Source: Stenotrophomonas sp. UBA7346 (GTDB lineage Bacteria; Pseudomonadota; Gammaproteobacteria; Xanthomonadales; Xanthomonadaceae). Taken from it: a DNA stretch of 64,000 nt. The notes below the pieces were generated by a model that did no database searches, was not told the origin of the DNA, and saw only the letters and a program-made list of their open reading frames with translations. The stretch is from contig DKPB01000034.1 in the NCBI GenBank assembly GCA_002471015.1, positions 53,021 to 117,020 of the forward strand. Direction: 5' to 3'. The stretch's first letter is position 1, and each line of letters begins with the position of its first letter. Of the stretch, positions 25,191 through 32,840 are shown in pieces. Made by a program: the position numbers and the translations under genes.

Positions 25191-25570
25191 GTAGGAGCGG
25201 CGTGAGCCGCGAAGCTGATGAAGCCTCAGAAGCCTGCCACGCACCCCTTCCCACCCCTCCCCTTCGCCTTCGGTGAAAGGGAGGGAGCCAAGCACCCTTT
25301 CCAGCGCTTGGCGCAAGCGAGGAAAGCAAGCGCAGCCGCTCTGTTCCCTCCCTTCGGCGCAGCCGAGGGGAGGGCTGGGGAGGGGTGCCTTTGCTGTTGC
25401 TGTTCCGTGCGGTTCCTGCAAAAAAGCGGCAATCGAGCGCTACGTGTAGAGCCCAAAGCACCCCTCCCCAACCCTCCCCTGCGCTTCGCGCAAGGGAGGG
25501 AGACAAGCGCGCCCCCTTCACCTGCGGTGAAAGGGAGGGAGCCAAGCGCGCTTCGCGCAAGGGAGAGCGT
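25191..25570. repeat. Composite of dispersed repeats between nrdB and the thioesterase
   Basis: The 463-bp gap 25111-25573 is almost wholly repeat. It starts with a GTAGGAGCGGCGTGAGCCGCG element (25191-25211). An inverted CCCTCCCC pair follows (about 25246-25398: ACCCCTCCCCTTCGCC against GGGGAGGGCTGGGGAGGGG). A second CCCTCCCC unit (about 25460-25503) follows, then further GGGAGGGAGCCAAGCGCGCTT copies up to 25570. No gene is visible. The arrangement suggests repeated insertion of small elements into the same non-coding stretch. Confidence 0.75.
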
Positions 25571-25573
25571 CGA

Positions 25574-26656
25574 TCAGAACGCCATGTCGAACGCCACTTC
25601 ACCCTGCACGCCGACCTGGTAGGCAGAGGCGCGGCGCTCGAAGAAGTTGGTCAGTTCCTGCACGTCCTGCAATTCCATGAACGGCAGCGGGTTGCGCACG
25701 TTGTACTTCTTGGCCATGCCCAGTTTCAGGAAATGGTTGTCGGCGCAATGCTGCAGGTACTGGCGCATGTCGCGGGTGGAAATGCCAGCCACGCCACCGG
25801 ACAGCACGTCCTCGGCAAACTGCACTTCGCAGTCGATGGCCTCTTCCAGCATCTGGTAGACCTCCTGCTCCATCTTCGCGTCGAACAGGTCGGGTTCTTC
25901 GGCGCGGATCTTGCGTACGCACTCGAAGGCGAACTCCATGTGGCAGCTCTCGTCGCGGAACACCCAGTTGGTGCCCGAGGCCAGGCCCGGCAGCAGGCCG
26001 CGCGAACGGAAGTAATACACATAGGCAAACGCAGCAAAGAAGAACAGGCCCTCGATGCAGGCGGCAAAGCAGATCTGGTTGAGCAGGAACTGGCGGCGGT
26101 CCTCGCGGGTTTCCAGGCGCTTGGTTTCCTGCAGCGAGTCGATCCACTTGAAGCAGAAATCGGCCTTCTTCTTGATCGAGTCGATGTTCTCCACCGCGGC
26201 AAACGCCTTGAAGCGCTCTTCCGGATCCGGCAGGTAGTTGTCCAGCAAGGTCAGGTAGAACTGCACGTGCAGCGCTTCCTCGTACAGCTGGCGCGACAGG
26301 TACATGCGCGCTTCCGGCGCATTGAGATGCTGGTACAGGTTCAGCACCAGGTTGTTCGACACGATCGAATCGCCGGTGGCGAAGAACGCGACCAGGCGAT
26401 GGATCAGGTGCTGGTCGGCCGGCGACATCTTCTGGTGCAGGTCGGTGATATCGATCTGGAAATTGATCTCCTCCACCGTCCAGGTGTTCTTGATCGCGTT
26501 GCGGTACATCTCGTAGAAGTCCGGGTAACGCATCGGACGCAGGGTCAGCTCGAAACCAGGGTCCAGGAGCATCGGGCGCCGCCCTTGCACAGGAGTGAGT
26601 GAAGAGGAGTGAGAAGTGAGAGTAGCGGCCTGATCGATATCGGCTGACGAAGACAT
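25574..26656 (-). CDS. nrdB: Ribonucleoside-diphosphate reductase subunit beta NrdB (class Ia)
   Basis: The diiron/tyrosyl-radical subunit of class Ia reductase. Ligands and radical are placed as in E. coli: in LYEEALHVQFY the Glu, the His three residues on and the Tyr seven on match E115, H118 and Y122, and FRDESCHMEFAF supplies the later Glu/His pair. The start at 26656 has AAGGA nine bases upstream and gives 360 residues. Residues ~12-23 are then encoded by one end of an inserted element. An ATG at 26572 (MLLDPGFELTL, with AAGGG nine bases upstream) gives a 332-residue protein free of element sequence and may be the ancestral start. Confidence 0.93.
   Translation of the reverse strand: MSSSADIDQAATLTSHSSSLTPVQGRRPMLLDPGFELTLRPMRYPDFYEMYRNAIKNTWTVEEINFQIDITDLHQKMSPADQHLIHRLVAFFATGDSIVSNNLVLNLYQHLNAPEARMYLSRQLYEEALHVQFYLTLLDNYLPDPEERFKAFAAVENIDSIKKKADFCFKWIDSLQETKRLETREDRRQFLLNQICFAACIEGLFFFAAFAYVYYFRSRGLLPGLASGTNWVFRDESCHMEFAFECVRKIRAEEPDLFDAKMEQEVYQMLEEAIDCEVQFAEDVLSGGVAGISTRDMRQYLQHCADNHFLKLGMAKKYNVRNPLPFMELQDVQELTNFFERRASAYQVGVQGEVAFDMAF
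26589..26622 (+). repeat. Left terminal inverted repeat of the four-helix-bundle element
   Basis: 34 bp, core GGAGTGAGTGAAGAGGAG, matching the reverse complement of 27121-27154 at 29 of 34 positions. On the minus strand it is read in frame by nrdB from the 26656 start, giving a Thr/Ser/Leu/His-rich stretch. Confidence 0.85.
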
Positions 26657-26726
26657 TTGGATTTTCCTTATTGGCTTTCTTTGTCCAGAGGAGAAATTGA
26701 GTAGGCACTCATCTTCTGGAGGGGAA

Positions 26727-27083
26727 ATGCATTACCGGCAAACCATCATCTGGCAAAAAACGATGCATCTGACGTTGGCGATATACCGGCTGGCACCACT
26801 ACTGCCGCGCGAGGAGGTCTACGGCATGCGTAGCCAGCTCACGCGGGCCGCCACCTCGGTACCGGCCAATATCGCCGAAGGTTGGACCCGTGAATCCAGC
26901 GCAGAGAAAGCACACTTCCTTGCCATCGCACACGGATCATTGGCTGAACTCGAGACCCTTTTGACCTTATGTGAACAGCTCGACTGGTTTCCAGTTGACC
27001 AGACTGCGGTACCCCGCAGCCTGATCAACGAAGCCAGCCGCATGCTTACCACCCTGCGGAGGAGGAGAAGGAGCGAGAAATGA
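26727..27083 (+). CDS. Four-helix-bundle (S23/IVS-type) protein
   Basis: A 118-residue protein of the four-helix-bundle family related to the S23 protein encoded in 23S rRNA intervening sequences and to the Avd accessory protein of diversity-generating retroelements. Typical segments are IIWQKTMHLTLAIYRLAPLLPREEVYGMRSQLTRAATSVPANIAEGW, then AHFLAIAHGSLAELETLLTLCEQL. The ATG at 26727 has GGAGGGG seven bases upstream. It is flanked by inverted terminal repeats and is the only gene of the element. It is antisense to the nrdA-nrdB operon. The family binds nucleic acid or protein partners in known cases; its role here is unknown. Confidence 0.85.
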   Translation: MHYRQTIIWQKTMHLTLAIYRLAPLLPREEVYGMRSQLTRAATSVPANIAEGWTRESSAEKAHFLAIAHGSLAELETLLTLCEQLDWFPVDQTAVPRSLINEASRMLTTLRRRRRSEK

Positions 27084-27120
27084 GAAAAATAACGAGAGAA
27101 TGCAGCGCTTGCTTTGCTCC

Positions 27121-27154
27121 CTCTCACTCCTCACTCCTCCTGACTCACTCCCGC
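27121..27154 (-). repeat. Right terminal inverted repeat of the four-helix-bundle element
   Basis: 34 bp; the reverse complement of 26589-26622 with five mismatches. It ends one base before the nrdA stop codon (27156-27158), so nrdA is intact but its ribosome-to-nrdB spacing is disturbed. Confidence 0.85.
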
Positions 27155-27155
27155 T

Positions 27156-29540
27156 TTACTGGCATGCCTCGCAGGCTTCCGGGTTTTCCAACGAGCAGGC
27201 CACGGCTTCGACCGGGGTGTAGCTGCTGACCGTGGTCTTGGCGATCTTGGTGGCCGGACGCGAACGCAGGTAGTAGGTGGTCTTGATGCCCTTCTTCCAC
27301 GCGTACATGTACATGGACGACATCGCACCGATGTTCGGGCTTTCCATGAACAGGTTGAGCGAGGCCGACTGGTCGATGTAGGCACCCCGGTCGGCGGCCA
27401 TGTCGATCAGCGAGCGCATCGGCAGTTCCCAGGCGGTGCGGTAGATATGCCGCAGGGTTTCCGGGATCTGCGGCAGGTTCTGGATGGAACCGTCAGCCAG
27501 CTTGATCGCATCGCGCATTTCCGCCGTCCACAGGCCCAGCTGCTTCAGCTCGGCCACCAGGTGGCGGTTGATCTGCAGGAAGTCGCCGGACAGCGTCTCG
27601 CGCTTGAACAGGTTGGACACCTGCGGCTCCACGCATTCGTAGCAGCCGGCAATCGAGGCGATGGTGGCAGTCGGCGCGATGGCGATGATCAGCGAGTTGC
27701 GCAGGCCGTGCTGCTTGATGCGCTCACGCAGGGCGTCCCAGCGCGCGGTGTCTTCCGGCACCACGTTCCAGGCGTCGAACTGCAGCTCGCCGTGGGCGGC
27801 GCGGGTATCGCTGAACGAGGGGTGCTTGCCACGTTCCTGGGCCAGCTCGCAGGACACTTCCAGCGCGTGGAAGTAGATGGTCTCGGCGATCTTGGCCGAC
27901 AGCGCGCGGGCCGGTTCCGAATCAAACGCCAGGCGCTTGCGGAAGAACACGTCCTGCAGGCCCATGCAGCCCAGGCCAACCGGGCGCCAGCGCAGGTTGC
28001 CGCGGCGTGCGGTTTCAATCGGGTAGAAGTTCAGGTCGATCACGCGGTCGAGCTGGCGCACGGCCAGGCGCACGGTCTCGGCCAGCTTCTCGAAATCGAA
28101 GTCGCCGTGTTCGTCGATGTGGTTGCCCAGGTTGATCGAACCCAGGTTGCAGACCGCGGTCTCGTCGTTGGAGGTGATCTCCAGGATCTCGGTGCACAGG
28201 TTGGACAGGTGGATCACGTTGCCGGCGCGCAGGGTCTGGTTGCTGGCCAGGTTGCACTTGTCCTTGAACGTCATCCAGCCATTGCCGGTCTCGGCCAGGG
28301 TGCGCATCATCCGCGAGTACAGCTTGCGGGCGGACACGCTCTTGCGGGCCTTGCCCTGGGTTTCGGCCTGCACGTAGGCCTGCTCGAACGCCGGGCCGTA
28401 CAGGTCGGTGAGCTCGGGCACCACGTGCGGGTCGAACAGCGACCATTCCTGGTCGGCCTCCACGCGCTGCATGAACAGGTCCGGTACCCAGTTGGCCAGG
28501 TTGAGGTTGTGGGTACGGCGCGAATCGTCACCGGCGTTGTCGCGCAGCTCGAGGAAGTCCTCGATGTCGGCGTGCCAGGTTTCCAGGTAGACGCAGGCCG
28601 CGCCCTTGCGCTTGCCGCCCTGGTTGACCGCTGCCACCGACGAATCGAGCGTCTTCAGCCACGGCACGATGCCGTTGGAGTGGCCGTTGGTGGACTTGAT
28701 CAGCGAGCCACGCGAACGCACGCGGGTATAGCTGACGCCGATGCCGCCGCTGAACTTGGACAGCTGGGCGATGTCGGCATAGCGGTCGTAGATGGATTCC
28801 AGCGAGTCCTGCGGCGAGTCCAGCAGGAAGCACGAGGACAGCTGCTCGTGGCTGGTGCCGGCATTGAACAGGGTCGGGCTGGACGGGAGGTAGTCCAGGC
28901 TGCCCAGGCGCTGGTACAGCGCCAGTGCCTCAGGCACGTCCTCGCTCAGCGCGCTGGCGATGCGCAGGAAGAACTGCTGCGGGGTCTCGATGACCTTGCG
29001 CGTATGCGGGTGACGCAGCAGGTAGCGGTCGTACATGGTGCGCAGGCCGAAGTAATCGAAGTTCAGGTCGTAGCCCGGATCGATCGCATCGTTGAGCTTG
29101 CGTGCATTGACCTGCACGAAGTTGAGCAGGCGGTCGTTGATCAGGCCCACTTCGTGGCCGCGGCCGACCGACTGCGAGAACGCATGGATTTCCTGGCCGG
29201 AGACTTCCTTGGCGATGAAGTTGGCCAGCAGGCGCGCAGCCAGGCGGCCGTACTCGGGCTCTTCGCCGATCAGCAGGGCGGCGGTACGGATCGACAGCTC
29301 GTCCAGTTCCTGGGTGCTGGCGCCGTTGTACAGGCCGGAGATGGTGCGTGTGGCCACCCGCATCGGGTCCACCGCGTGCAGGCCTTCGCAGCAACGCTGG
29401 ATGGCACGGACAATCTTGTTGAGGTCTACCGGCTCGGTGCTGCCATTGCGCTTGGTCACGCTCATGGCGGTGGCGGTCGGCGGCGGGGTCAGTTCAAAAC
29501 CGGCTTCAGCCGGAGCGACGTCAGTATGAGTGGCAGTCAC
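27156..29540 (-). CDS. nrdA: Ribonucleoside-diphosphate reductase subunit alpha NrdA (class Ia)
   Basis: The catalytic subunit, 794 residues from a GTG at 29540 (AAGGA ten bases upstream); ATG at 29465 is an alternative. An ATP-cone (MSVTKRNGSTEPVDLNKIV) precedes the barrel. The active-site cysteines lie in SSCFLLDSPQ, in LSNLCTEI (thiyl radical) and in AVCNLGSINLG. The redox-active C-terminal pair is present in EACEACQ. It makes deoxyribonucleotides with NrdB. The leader carries a cobalamin riboswitch and the promoter carries two NrdR-like boxes, so expression should fall when vitamin B12 or dATP is abundant. A mobile element separates it from nrdB. Confidence 0.95.
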   Translation of the reverse strand: MTATHTDVAPAEAGFELTPPPTATAMSVTKRNGSTEPVDLNKIVRAIQRCCEGLHAVDPMRVATRTISGLYNGASTQELDELSIRTAALLIGEEPEYGRLAARLLANFIAKEVSGQEIHAFSQSVGRGHEVGLINDRLLNFVQVNARKLNDAIDPGYDLNFDYFGLRTMYDRYLLRHPHTRKVIETPQQFFLRIASALSEDVPEALALYQRLGSLDYLPSSPTLFNAGTSHEQLSSCFLLDSPQDSLESIYDRYADIAQLSKFSGGIGVSYTRVRSRGSLIKSTNGHSNGIVPWLKTLDSSVAAVNQGGKRKGAACVYLETWHADIEDFLELRDNAGDDSRRTHNLNLANWVPDLFMQRVEADQEWSLFDPHVVPELTDLYGPAFEQAYVQAETQGKARKSVSARKLYSRMMRTLAETGNGWMTFKDKCNLASNQTLRAGNVIHLSNLCTEILEITSNDETAVCNLGSINLGNHIDEHGDFDFEKLAETVRLAVRQLDRVIDLNFYPIETARRGNLRWRPVGLGCMGLQDVFFRKRLAFDSEPARALSAKIAETIYFHALEVSCELAQERGKHPSFSDTRAAHGELQFDAWNVVPEDTARWDALRERIKQHGLRNSLIIAIAPTATIASIAGCYECVEPQVSNLFKRETLSGDFLQINRHLVAELKQLGLWTAEMRDAIKLADGSIQNLPQIPETLRHIYRTAWELPMRSLIDMAADRGAYIDQSASLNLFMESPNIGAMSSMYMYAWKKGIKTTYYLRSRPATKIAKTTVSSYTPVEAVACSLENPEACEACQ

Positions 29541-29744
29541 GACGATGGTGTCCTTGCAAACGTTATGCACGCAGCCCCTGCCCGCGCAGGAAGCAGAGCC
29601 GGTACGGAGCAGCGAGCATGGAAGGACGGCGTCGCAGCAGCCGCGACAGCGCACGACCCAGGGTCGGCAGCAGCCACGGCACCACGTCACCAGCCGTCTT
29701 CCCCTCGAAGACACAGCAGCCGGCACCACGCGGTGTGCATCGCG

Positions 29745-29937
29745 TGGCTGTCGGCAGGTCTTCGGACTCATGGGCAGGAAGGCACAGGCCTTCTTCCTAC
29801 TCCGCCGCTTCCCAAGGCTGGCTGCCTCAGTGCTGTGTGGCGGGGTCGTTCCCAATTACCGCTGCGGGGCAGTGCCGGAATGGCCTTGAAGGCGTCACCG
29901 GCTTCCCTTTCAATCCGACGGGAGCAACCCGCCAGAA
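29745..29937 (-). promoter_or_regulatory. Cobalamin (B12) riboswitch in the nrdA leader
   Basis: The conserved parts appear in order on the minus strand: GGGAAGCCGGTG (29907-29896), ACTGCCCCGCAGCGGTAA (29873-29856) and the B12 box AGTCCGAAGACCTGCC (29768-29753). A 7-bp hairpin CCACGCG/CGCGTGG follows at 29747-29726. About 200 nt of leader then run to the GTG of nrdA. Riboswitches of this type turn genes off when adenosylcobalamin is plentiful. Controlling class Ia nrdAB in this way makes sense if the genome also has a B12-dependent class II reductase (NrdJ). Confidence 0.92.
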
Positions 29938-29945
29938 CCGACGGA

Positions 29946-29993
29946 GCACAAGATAGTGGGGGTCCATGACAGGGTCAACACCAAATCTAGTAA
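29946..29993 (-). promoter_or_regulatory. nrdA promoter with two NrdR-like boxes
   Basis: On the minus strand TTGACC (29978-29973), a 17-bp spacer and TATCTT (29955-29950) make a good sigma-70 promoter that starts just ahead of the riboswitch. Two 16-bp sites resembling the NrdR consensus ACACWAWATWTWGTGT overlap it: ACACCAAATCTAGTAA at 29978-29993 (12 of 16) and GCACAAGATAGTGGGG at 29946-29961 (11 of 16). They are 32 bp apart centre to centre, about three helical turns, as for known NrdR pairs. Repression by NrdR when dATP is high is expected. Confidence 0.72.
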
Positions 29994-30024
29994 ATGTCCG
30001 CCAAGCCTTGGGGCACAAGGCCTA

Positions 30025-30063
30025 GGCCGGAACTGTCCGGATATTGCAGGCCGGAACTGTCCG
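30025..30063 (+). repeat. Pair of 15-bp direct repeats upstream of nrdA
   Basis: GGCCGGAACTGTCCG occurs at 30025-30039 and again at 30049-30063, 24 bp apart. They lie between nrdA (minus) and the DUF2884 gene (plus), upstream of the NrdR boxes. Helically phased direct repeats of this sort can be regulator sites; no matching regulator is known to me. Confidence 0.6.
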
Positions 30064-30231
30064 AAACGACTGCGCAGTCAAGTAGGCCAGCGCAATTTTC
30101 TTGGGCAGTGACAGTTGTTCAGATGGGGTGAAAATCCGGATGTTCCGCAGTACGTGACTTCCGGCCTGGGCCAGGCGGTACCCCCAGCCATGAAGCTAGC
30201 ACCGGACTCAAGGACGACACGAGCACAGCCC

Positions 30232-31041
30232 ATGCGCGCAACTACCCTTACCGCAGCCCTGCTGGCCCTGTTGCCGATGGCCGGCCAAGCGGCCAACACC
30301 AACCCGCAACGCTTGTCAGCCGACCAGTGCGGCATCGAAACCGACTACGACGTTCTGGTTGATGGCGGCGGCATCTGGTTGCACCGCGACACCGCCAGCT
30401 TGCGGGAAATCGTCTTCCATGATGGTCAGCTGAGCGTGGATGGGCGGCTGCAGGATGTTTCCGTGGATGACGCGCAGCGCTTGCGTGCGCTGGAGGCCGG
30501 GGTACGCCAGCTGATGCCAGCGGTGACTGGCATCGCCACCGAATCGGTAGGTATCAGCTTCGACACGCTGGACGCGGTCTACGAAGGCCTTACCGGCCAC
30601 GCCAACTCGCGCAAGGTCCGCAAGTTGCGAAAAGAGGCCGAGCGCTTTGTCGACCAGACCATAGGCCGCGGCCGCTGGGAGCAGGACCTGTTCAACGAGG
30701 GGTTCGAAGCCCGCGTGCAGGATGCCGCCCAGAGCCTGAGTGGCTCCATCGCCCGCAGCATCCTGTGGTCCGTGTTTACCGGCGGCGGGGACAAGCTCGA
30801 TGCACGCGCTGACCAACTCGATGAGGAACTGGACAAGCGCCTGGAAGCCCGCGCGGTTGCCCTGGAGCAGCACGCGCGCTCGTTGTGCACGCAGGTGCAG
30901 GCATTGGACCGCCTGCAATCGGCACTGGAGTTTCGTTTCCAGGGCCAGCCACTGCAGATGATGCGGGTGAGCAGCGATACCACGACGATGGCAGCAAGCG
31001 ATGACCGCCAGGACGACAGCATTCCGCTGCCAGCCAGGTGA
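30232..31041 (+). CDS. DUF2884 (YggN-like) exported protein
   Basis: A 269-residue protein with a signal peptide (residues 1-22, LLALLPMAGQAAN) and the DUF2884 pattern: CGIETDYDVLVDGGGIWLHR, a small two-stranded motif LRE-IVFHDGQLSVDG, then a helical body rich in charged residues and a C-terminal coiled stretch. Periplasmic location is likely. E. coli YggN has no firm function. ATG at 30232 is chosen because it starts the signal peptide. Confidence 0.75.
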   Translation: MRATTLTAALLALLPMAGQAANTNPQRLSADQCGIETDYDVLVDGGGIWLHRDTASLREIVFHDGQLSVDGRLQDVSVDDAQRLRALEAGVRQLMPAVTGIATESVGISFDTLDAVYEGLTGHANSRKVRKLRKEAERFVDQTIGRGRWEQDLFNEGFEARVQDAAQSLSGSIARSILWSVFTGGGDKLDARADQLDEELDKRLEARAVALEQHARSLCTQVQALDRLQSALEFRFQGQPLQMMRVSSDTTTMAASDDRQDDSIPLPAR

Positions 31042-31056
31042 AGACGCGCCTTTGGT

Positions 31057-31123
31057 GGTACCGAGCCATGCTCGGCAGGGGGCATTACCGCGAAAGCCTC
31101 TGCCGAGCATGGCTCGGCATTAC
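31057..31123. repeat. Inverted pair of SMAG repeats
   Basis: Two hairpin repeats face each other: CCGAGCCATGCTCGGCA (31061-31077) and TGCCGAGCATGGCTCGGCA (31101-31119). Each is a palindrome with TGCCGAGC arms. Paired SMAG units after a stop codon commonly fold in mRNA and may end or stabilise the transcript of the DUF2884 gene. Confidence 0.85.
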
Positions 31124-31167
31124 AAGGCCAGGCGGCGTAAGCCGGCAATGCCTGAAGATCGAAAGCT

Positions 31168-31212
31168 ACCCCTCCCCAACCCTCCCCTTGCCTGCGGCAA
31201 AGGGAGGGAGCA
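31168..31212. repeat. CCCTCCCC-type repeat
   Basis: CCCCTCCCCAACCCTCCCC followed by a TTGCCTGCGGCAA hairpin and GGGAGGG. It is the same family as the elements at 14349, 25246, 32759 and 55416. It ends five bases before the stop codon of the vWA gene. Confidence 0.75.
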
Positions 31213-31216
31213 CAGA

Positions 31217-32683
31217 TCAGCCCTTCGGCAGTTGTGCCAGCTCCTCGCGCACCAGCTTCACCACCAGCTTGTCCAGGGTGTCCACCGAATAGTTCTCCAC
31301 CTCGTGCACGGTCTCGCTGCCGGGGCCGCTGGATGGGTCGCTGGCGTCCTTGTAAGTAAGGAAGATGAAGCGCCCGCCGGTGTACTGGGCAATCTGCCGC
31401 TGCGCGATCTCACCGGTGGTGTCCTGGCCAGAGGCCGCCACGCTCAGCACCTTGATGCCCTTGCCCAGCGCCGCCAGCATGGTCTGGTCGTAACGCGGCT
31501 GCGGGTAGTCCATATGCGGCGGCGCATCGGCCAGCGATACCAGCAGGCGCGTGGTCGAGGCACCGCGCCAGCTCATCGCCTGCACCGCATGGTCGAAGGC
31601 CTCGTTCATTGCTTCGGGGTAATCACCGCCGCCATCGGCGCGCACCCCATCGAGCACCTTCTGGAAGCCCGCAACGTTGTTGCTCAGGTCCCAGCCGCGC
31701 ACGAAATATTCATCGCCGCGGTCGCGGTAGGTCACCAGCCCCAGGCAGATGTCCGGGTTGGACGGCAGCTGGGCGATGTCACGGACAATGCCCTGCAGCG
31801 AGCCGCGCAGCTTGTCGATCTCGTCGCCCATCGAACCGGTGGCATCAACCATGAACACCAGGTCGAGCCTGGCGCGCGTCGGCAGCGGTGCGTCGGCCAC
31901 CGCCACCCTCAACACGTTTTTCTGACCACGCTGCAGAACCGAGGTCACCGTCTGGCCGGCACGCCGCACCTGCACCTGGTAGCTGTCCGAGTCGCGGTCA
32001 TCAAACGCATTGGGATGCAGCCACACCTGGCCGCCGGCATCGGTACGCGCCCACATCCGTGCGCCATTGCGTGCAGTCATCGCCACTTCCGCATCCGGCA
32101 CCGGCCGGCCCTGTGCATCCACTACCTGCAGACGCTGGCGCACGCTGACATCGCGGCCAAGGCTATTGGCCTCTTCATGGCGCTGCAGGAACTGCCGGAA
32201 GCCGTTGAAATCGGCATTGTCATCGACCACACCTGCGGTCACCGGGGCCTGCTGCTGACGTACATGCCCACTGACCACGTCAGTCGCCATCGACGATTCC
32301 GCGGCAGCGTCAGCCCTGACCGCCACTGGCGGCGGCGCCGCAGGCGACGGCATCGGCGCCATCATCTTCGCCGTTGCGCTTGCACCACTCCCGCGGCGCA
32401 GCCGCAGCTCGCCGCTGTGCTGCTGTAGCCTGGGGCTGGAATCGGCAACCTCGCGCAGCATGGGTGTGTCGCTGCAGACCGTGGCACTGGGTGCCTGGAA
32501 GTTGGGCTGGGTCTGGCGCGTACGTTGCAAGGCTGGCGCCTTGAGATCACTCGTATCCGCCGCTACCGGGAACGGCGTGTGACGAACCGCTGCGGCGGCA
32601 GGCAAGCCGATCAGCAGTGTCACCGCCGCAGCCAACGCCATGCTGCGGACCACCGGCCTGTTCATACCCTTTGCACTCGCCAT
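31217..32683 (-). CDS. Exported von Willebrand factor A (vWA) domain protein
   Basis: A 488-residue protein. A signal sequence (MALAAAVTLLIGLPAAAAV, residues ~13-31) is followed by a low-complexity region of ~150 residues, a carboxypeptidase-regulatory-like beta domain (VVDAQGRPVPDAEVAMTARNG) and a C-terminal vWA domain. The metal site has the variant motif DATGSMGDE, with later DRGDEYF and GGGDYPEAMNEAF. Secreted or periplasmic binding or scaffold role is likely. The chosen ATG at 32683 has GGAG eight bases upstream; 32698 and 32719 are also in frame. Confidence 0.82.
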   Translation of the reverse strand: MASAKGMNRPVVRSMALAAAVTLLIGLPAAAAVRHTPFPVAADTSDLKAPALQRTRQTQPNFQAPSATVCSDTPMLREVADSSPRLQQHSGELRLRRGSGASATAKMMAPMPSPAAPPPVAVRADAAAESSMATDVVSGHVRQQQAPVTAGVVDDNADFNGFRQFLQRHEEANSLGRDVSVRQRLQVVDAQGRPVPDAEVAMTARNGARMWARTDAGGQVWLHPNAFDDRDSDSYQVQVRRAGQTVTSVLQRGQKNVLRVAVADAPLPTRARLDLVFMVDATGSMGDEIDKLRGSLQGIVRDIAQLPSNPDICLGLVTYRDRGDEYFVRGWDLSNNVAGFQKVLDGVRADGGGDYPEAMNEAFDHAVQAMSWRGASTTRLLVSLADAPPHMDYPQPRYDQTMLAALGKGIKVLSVAASGQDTTGEIAQRQIAQYTGGRFIFLTYKDASDPSSGPGSETVHEVENYSVDTLDKLVVKLVREELAQLPKG

Positions 32684-32758
32684 GCTTGCTGCTCCCATGC
32701 GGGCCGCGTGATGCGGCATACGGGGATAGGAACGGATGGGGATGGGGAGTGGGGTTAA

Positions 32759-32807
32759 CGCCCCTCCCTTTGGCCTCCGGCCAAGGGGAGGGTTGGGGAG
32801 GGGTTGG
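32759..32807. repeat. CCCTCCCC-type repeat
   Basis: CCCCTCCCTTTGGCCTCCGG then CCAAGGGGAGGG and TTGGGGAGGGG, an inverted repeat upstream of the vWA gene. It is next to the SMAG array, again showing the two families side by side. Confidence 0.75.
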
Positions 32808-32840
32808 CTTTTGATCTTCGGCTTTACCGACAACGCTGCT

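Larger units (their letters stand above)
26589..27154. mobile_element. 566-bp element with 34-bp terminal inverted repeats and a four-helix-bundle gene
   Basis: The ends 26589-26622 and 27121-27154 are inverted copies matching at 29 of 34 positions, sharing GGAGTGAGT and GAGGAGTGAG. Inside lies one gene, for a four-helix-bundle protein, opposite in direction to nrdA and nrdB. The right end stops one base before the nrdA stop codon and the left end is in the nrdB frame, so the element separates two genes that belong together. No transposase is present. Similar architecture (terminal inverted repeats around an S23 gene) is known from intervening sequences in 23S rRNA of Leptospira and Coxiella. 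A deleted relative lies at 35801-35993. Confidence 0.75.

Noticed and set aside
29541..29855. N-terminal extension of nrdA into its leader
   Set aside because: The extension is Cys/Arg-rich, unlike any NrdA, and overlaps the cobalamin riboswitch; the GTG at 29540 has a ribosome site.
27447..29969. Very long open frame antisense to nrdA (about 840 codons)
   Set aside because: It mirrors the codon bias of nrdA, has no family similarity and also crosses the riboswitch. Long antisense frames are common over GC-rich coding genes.
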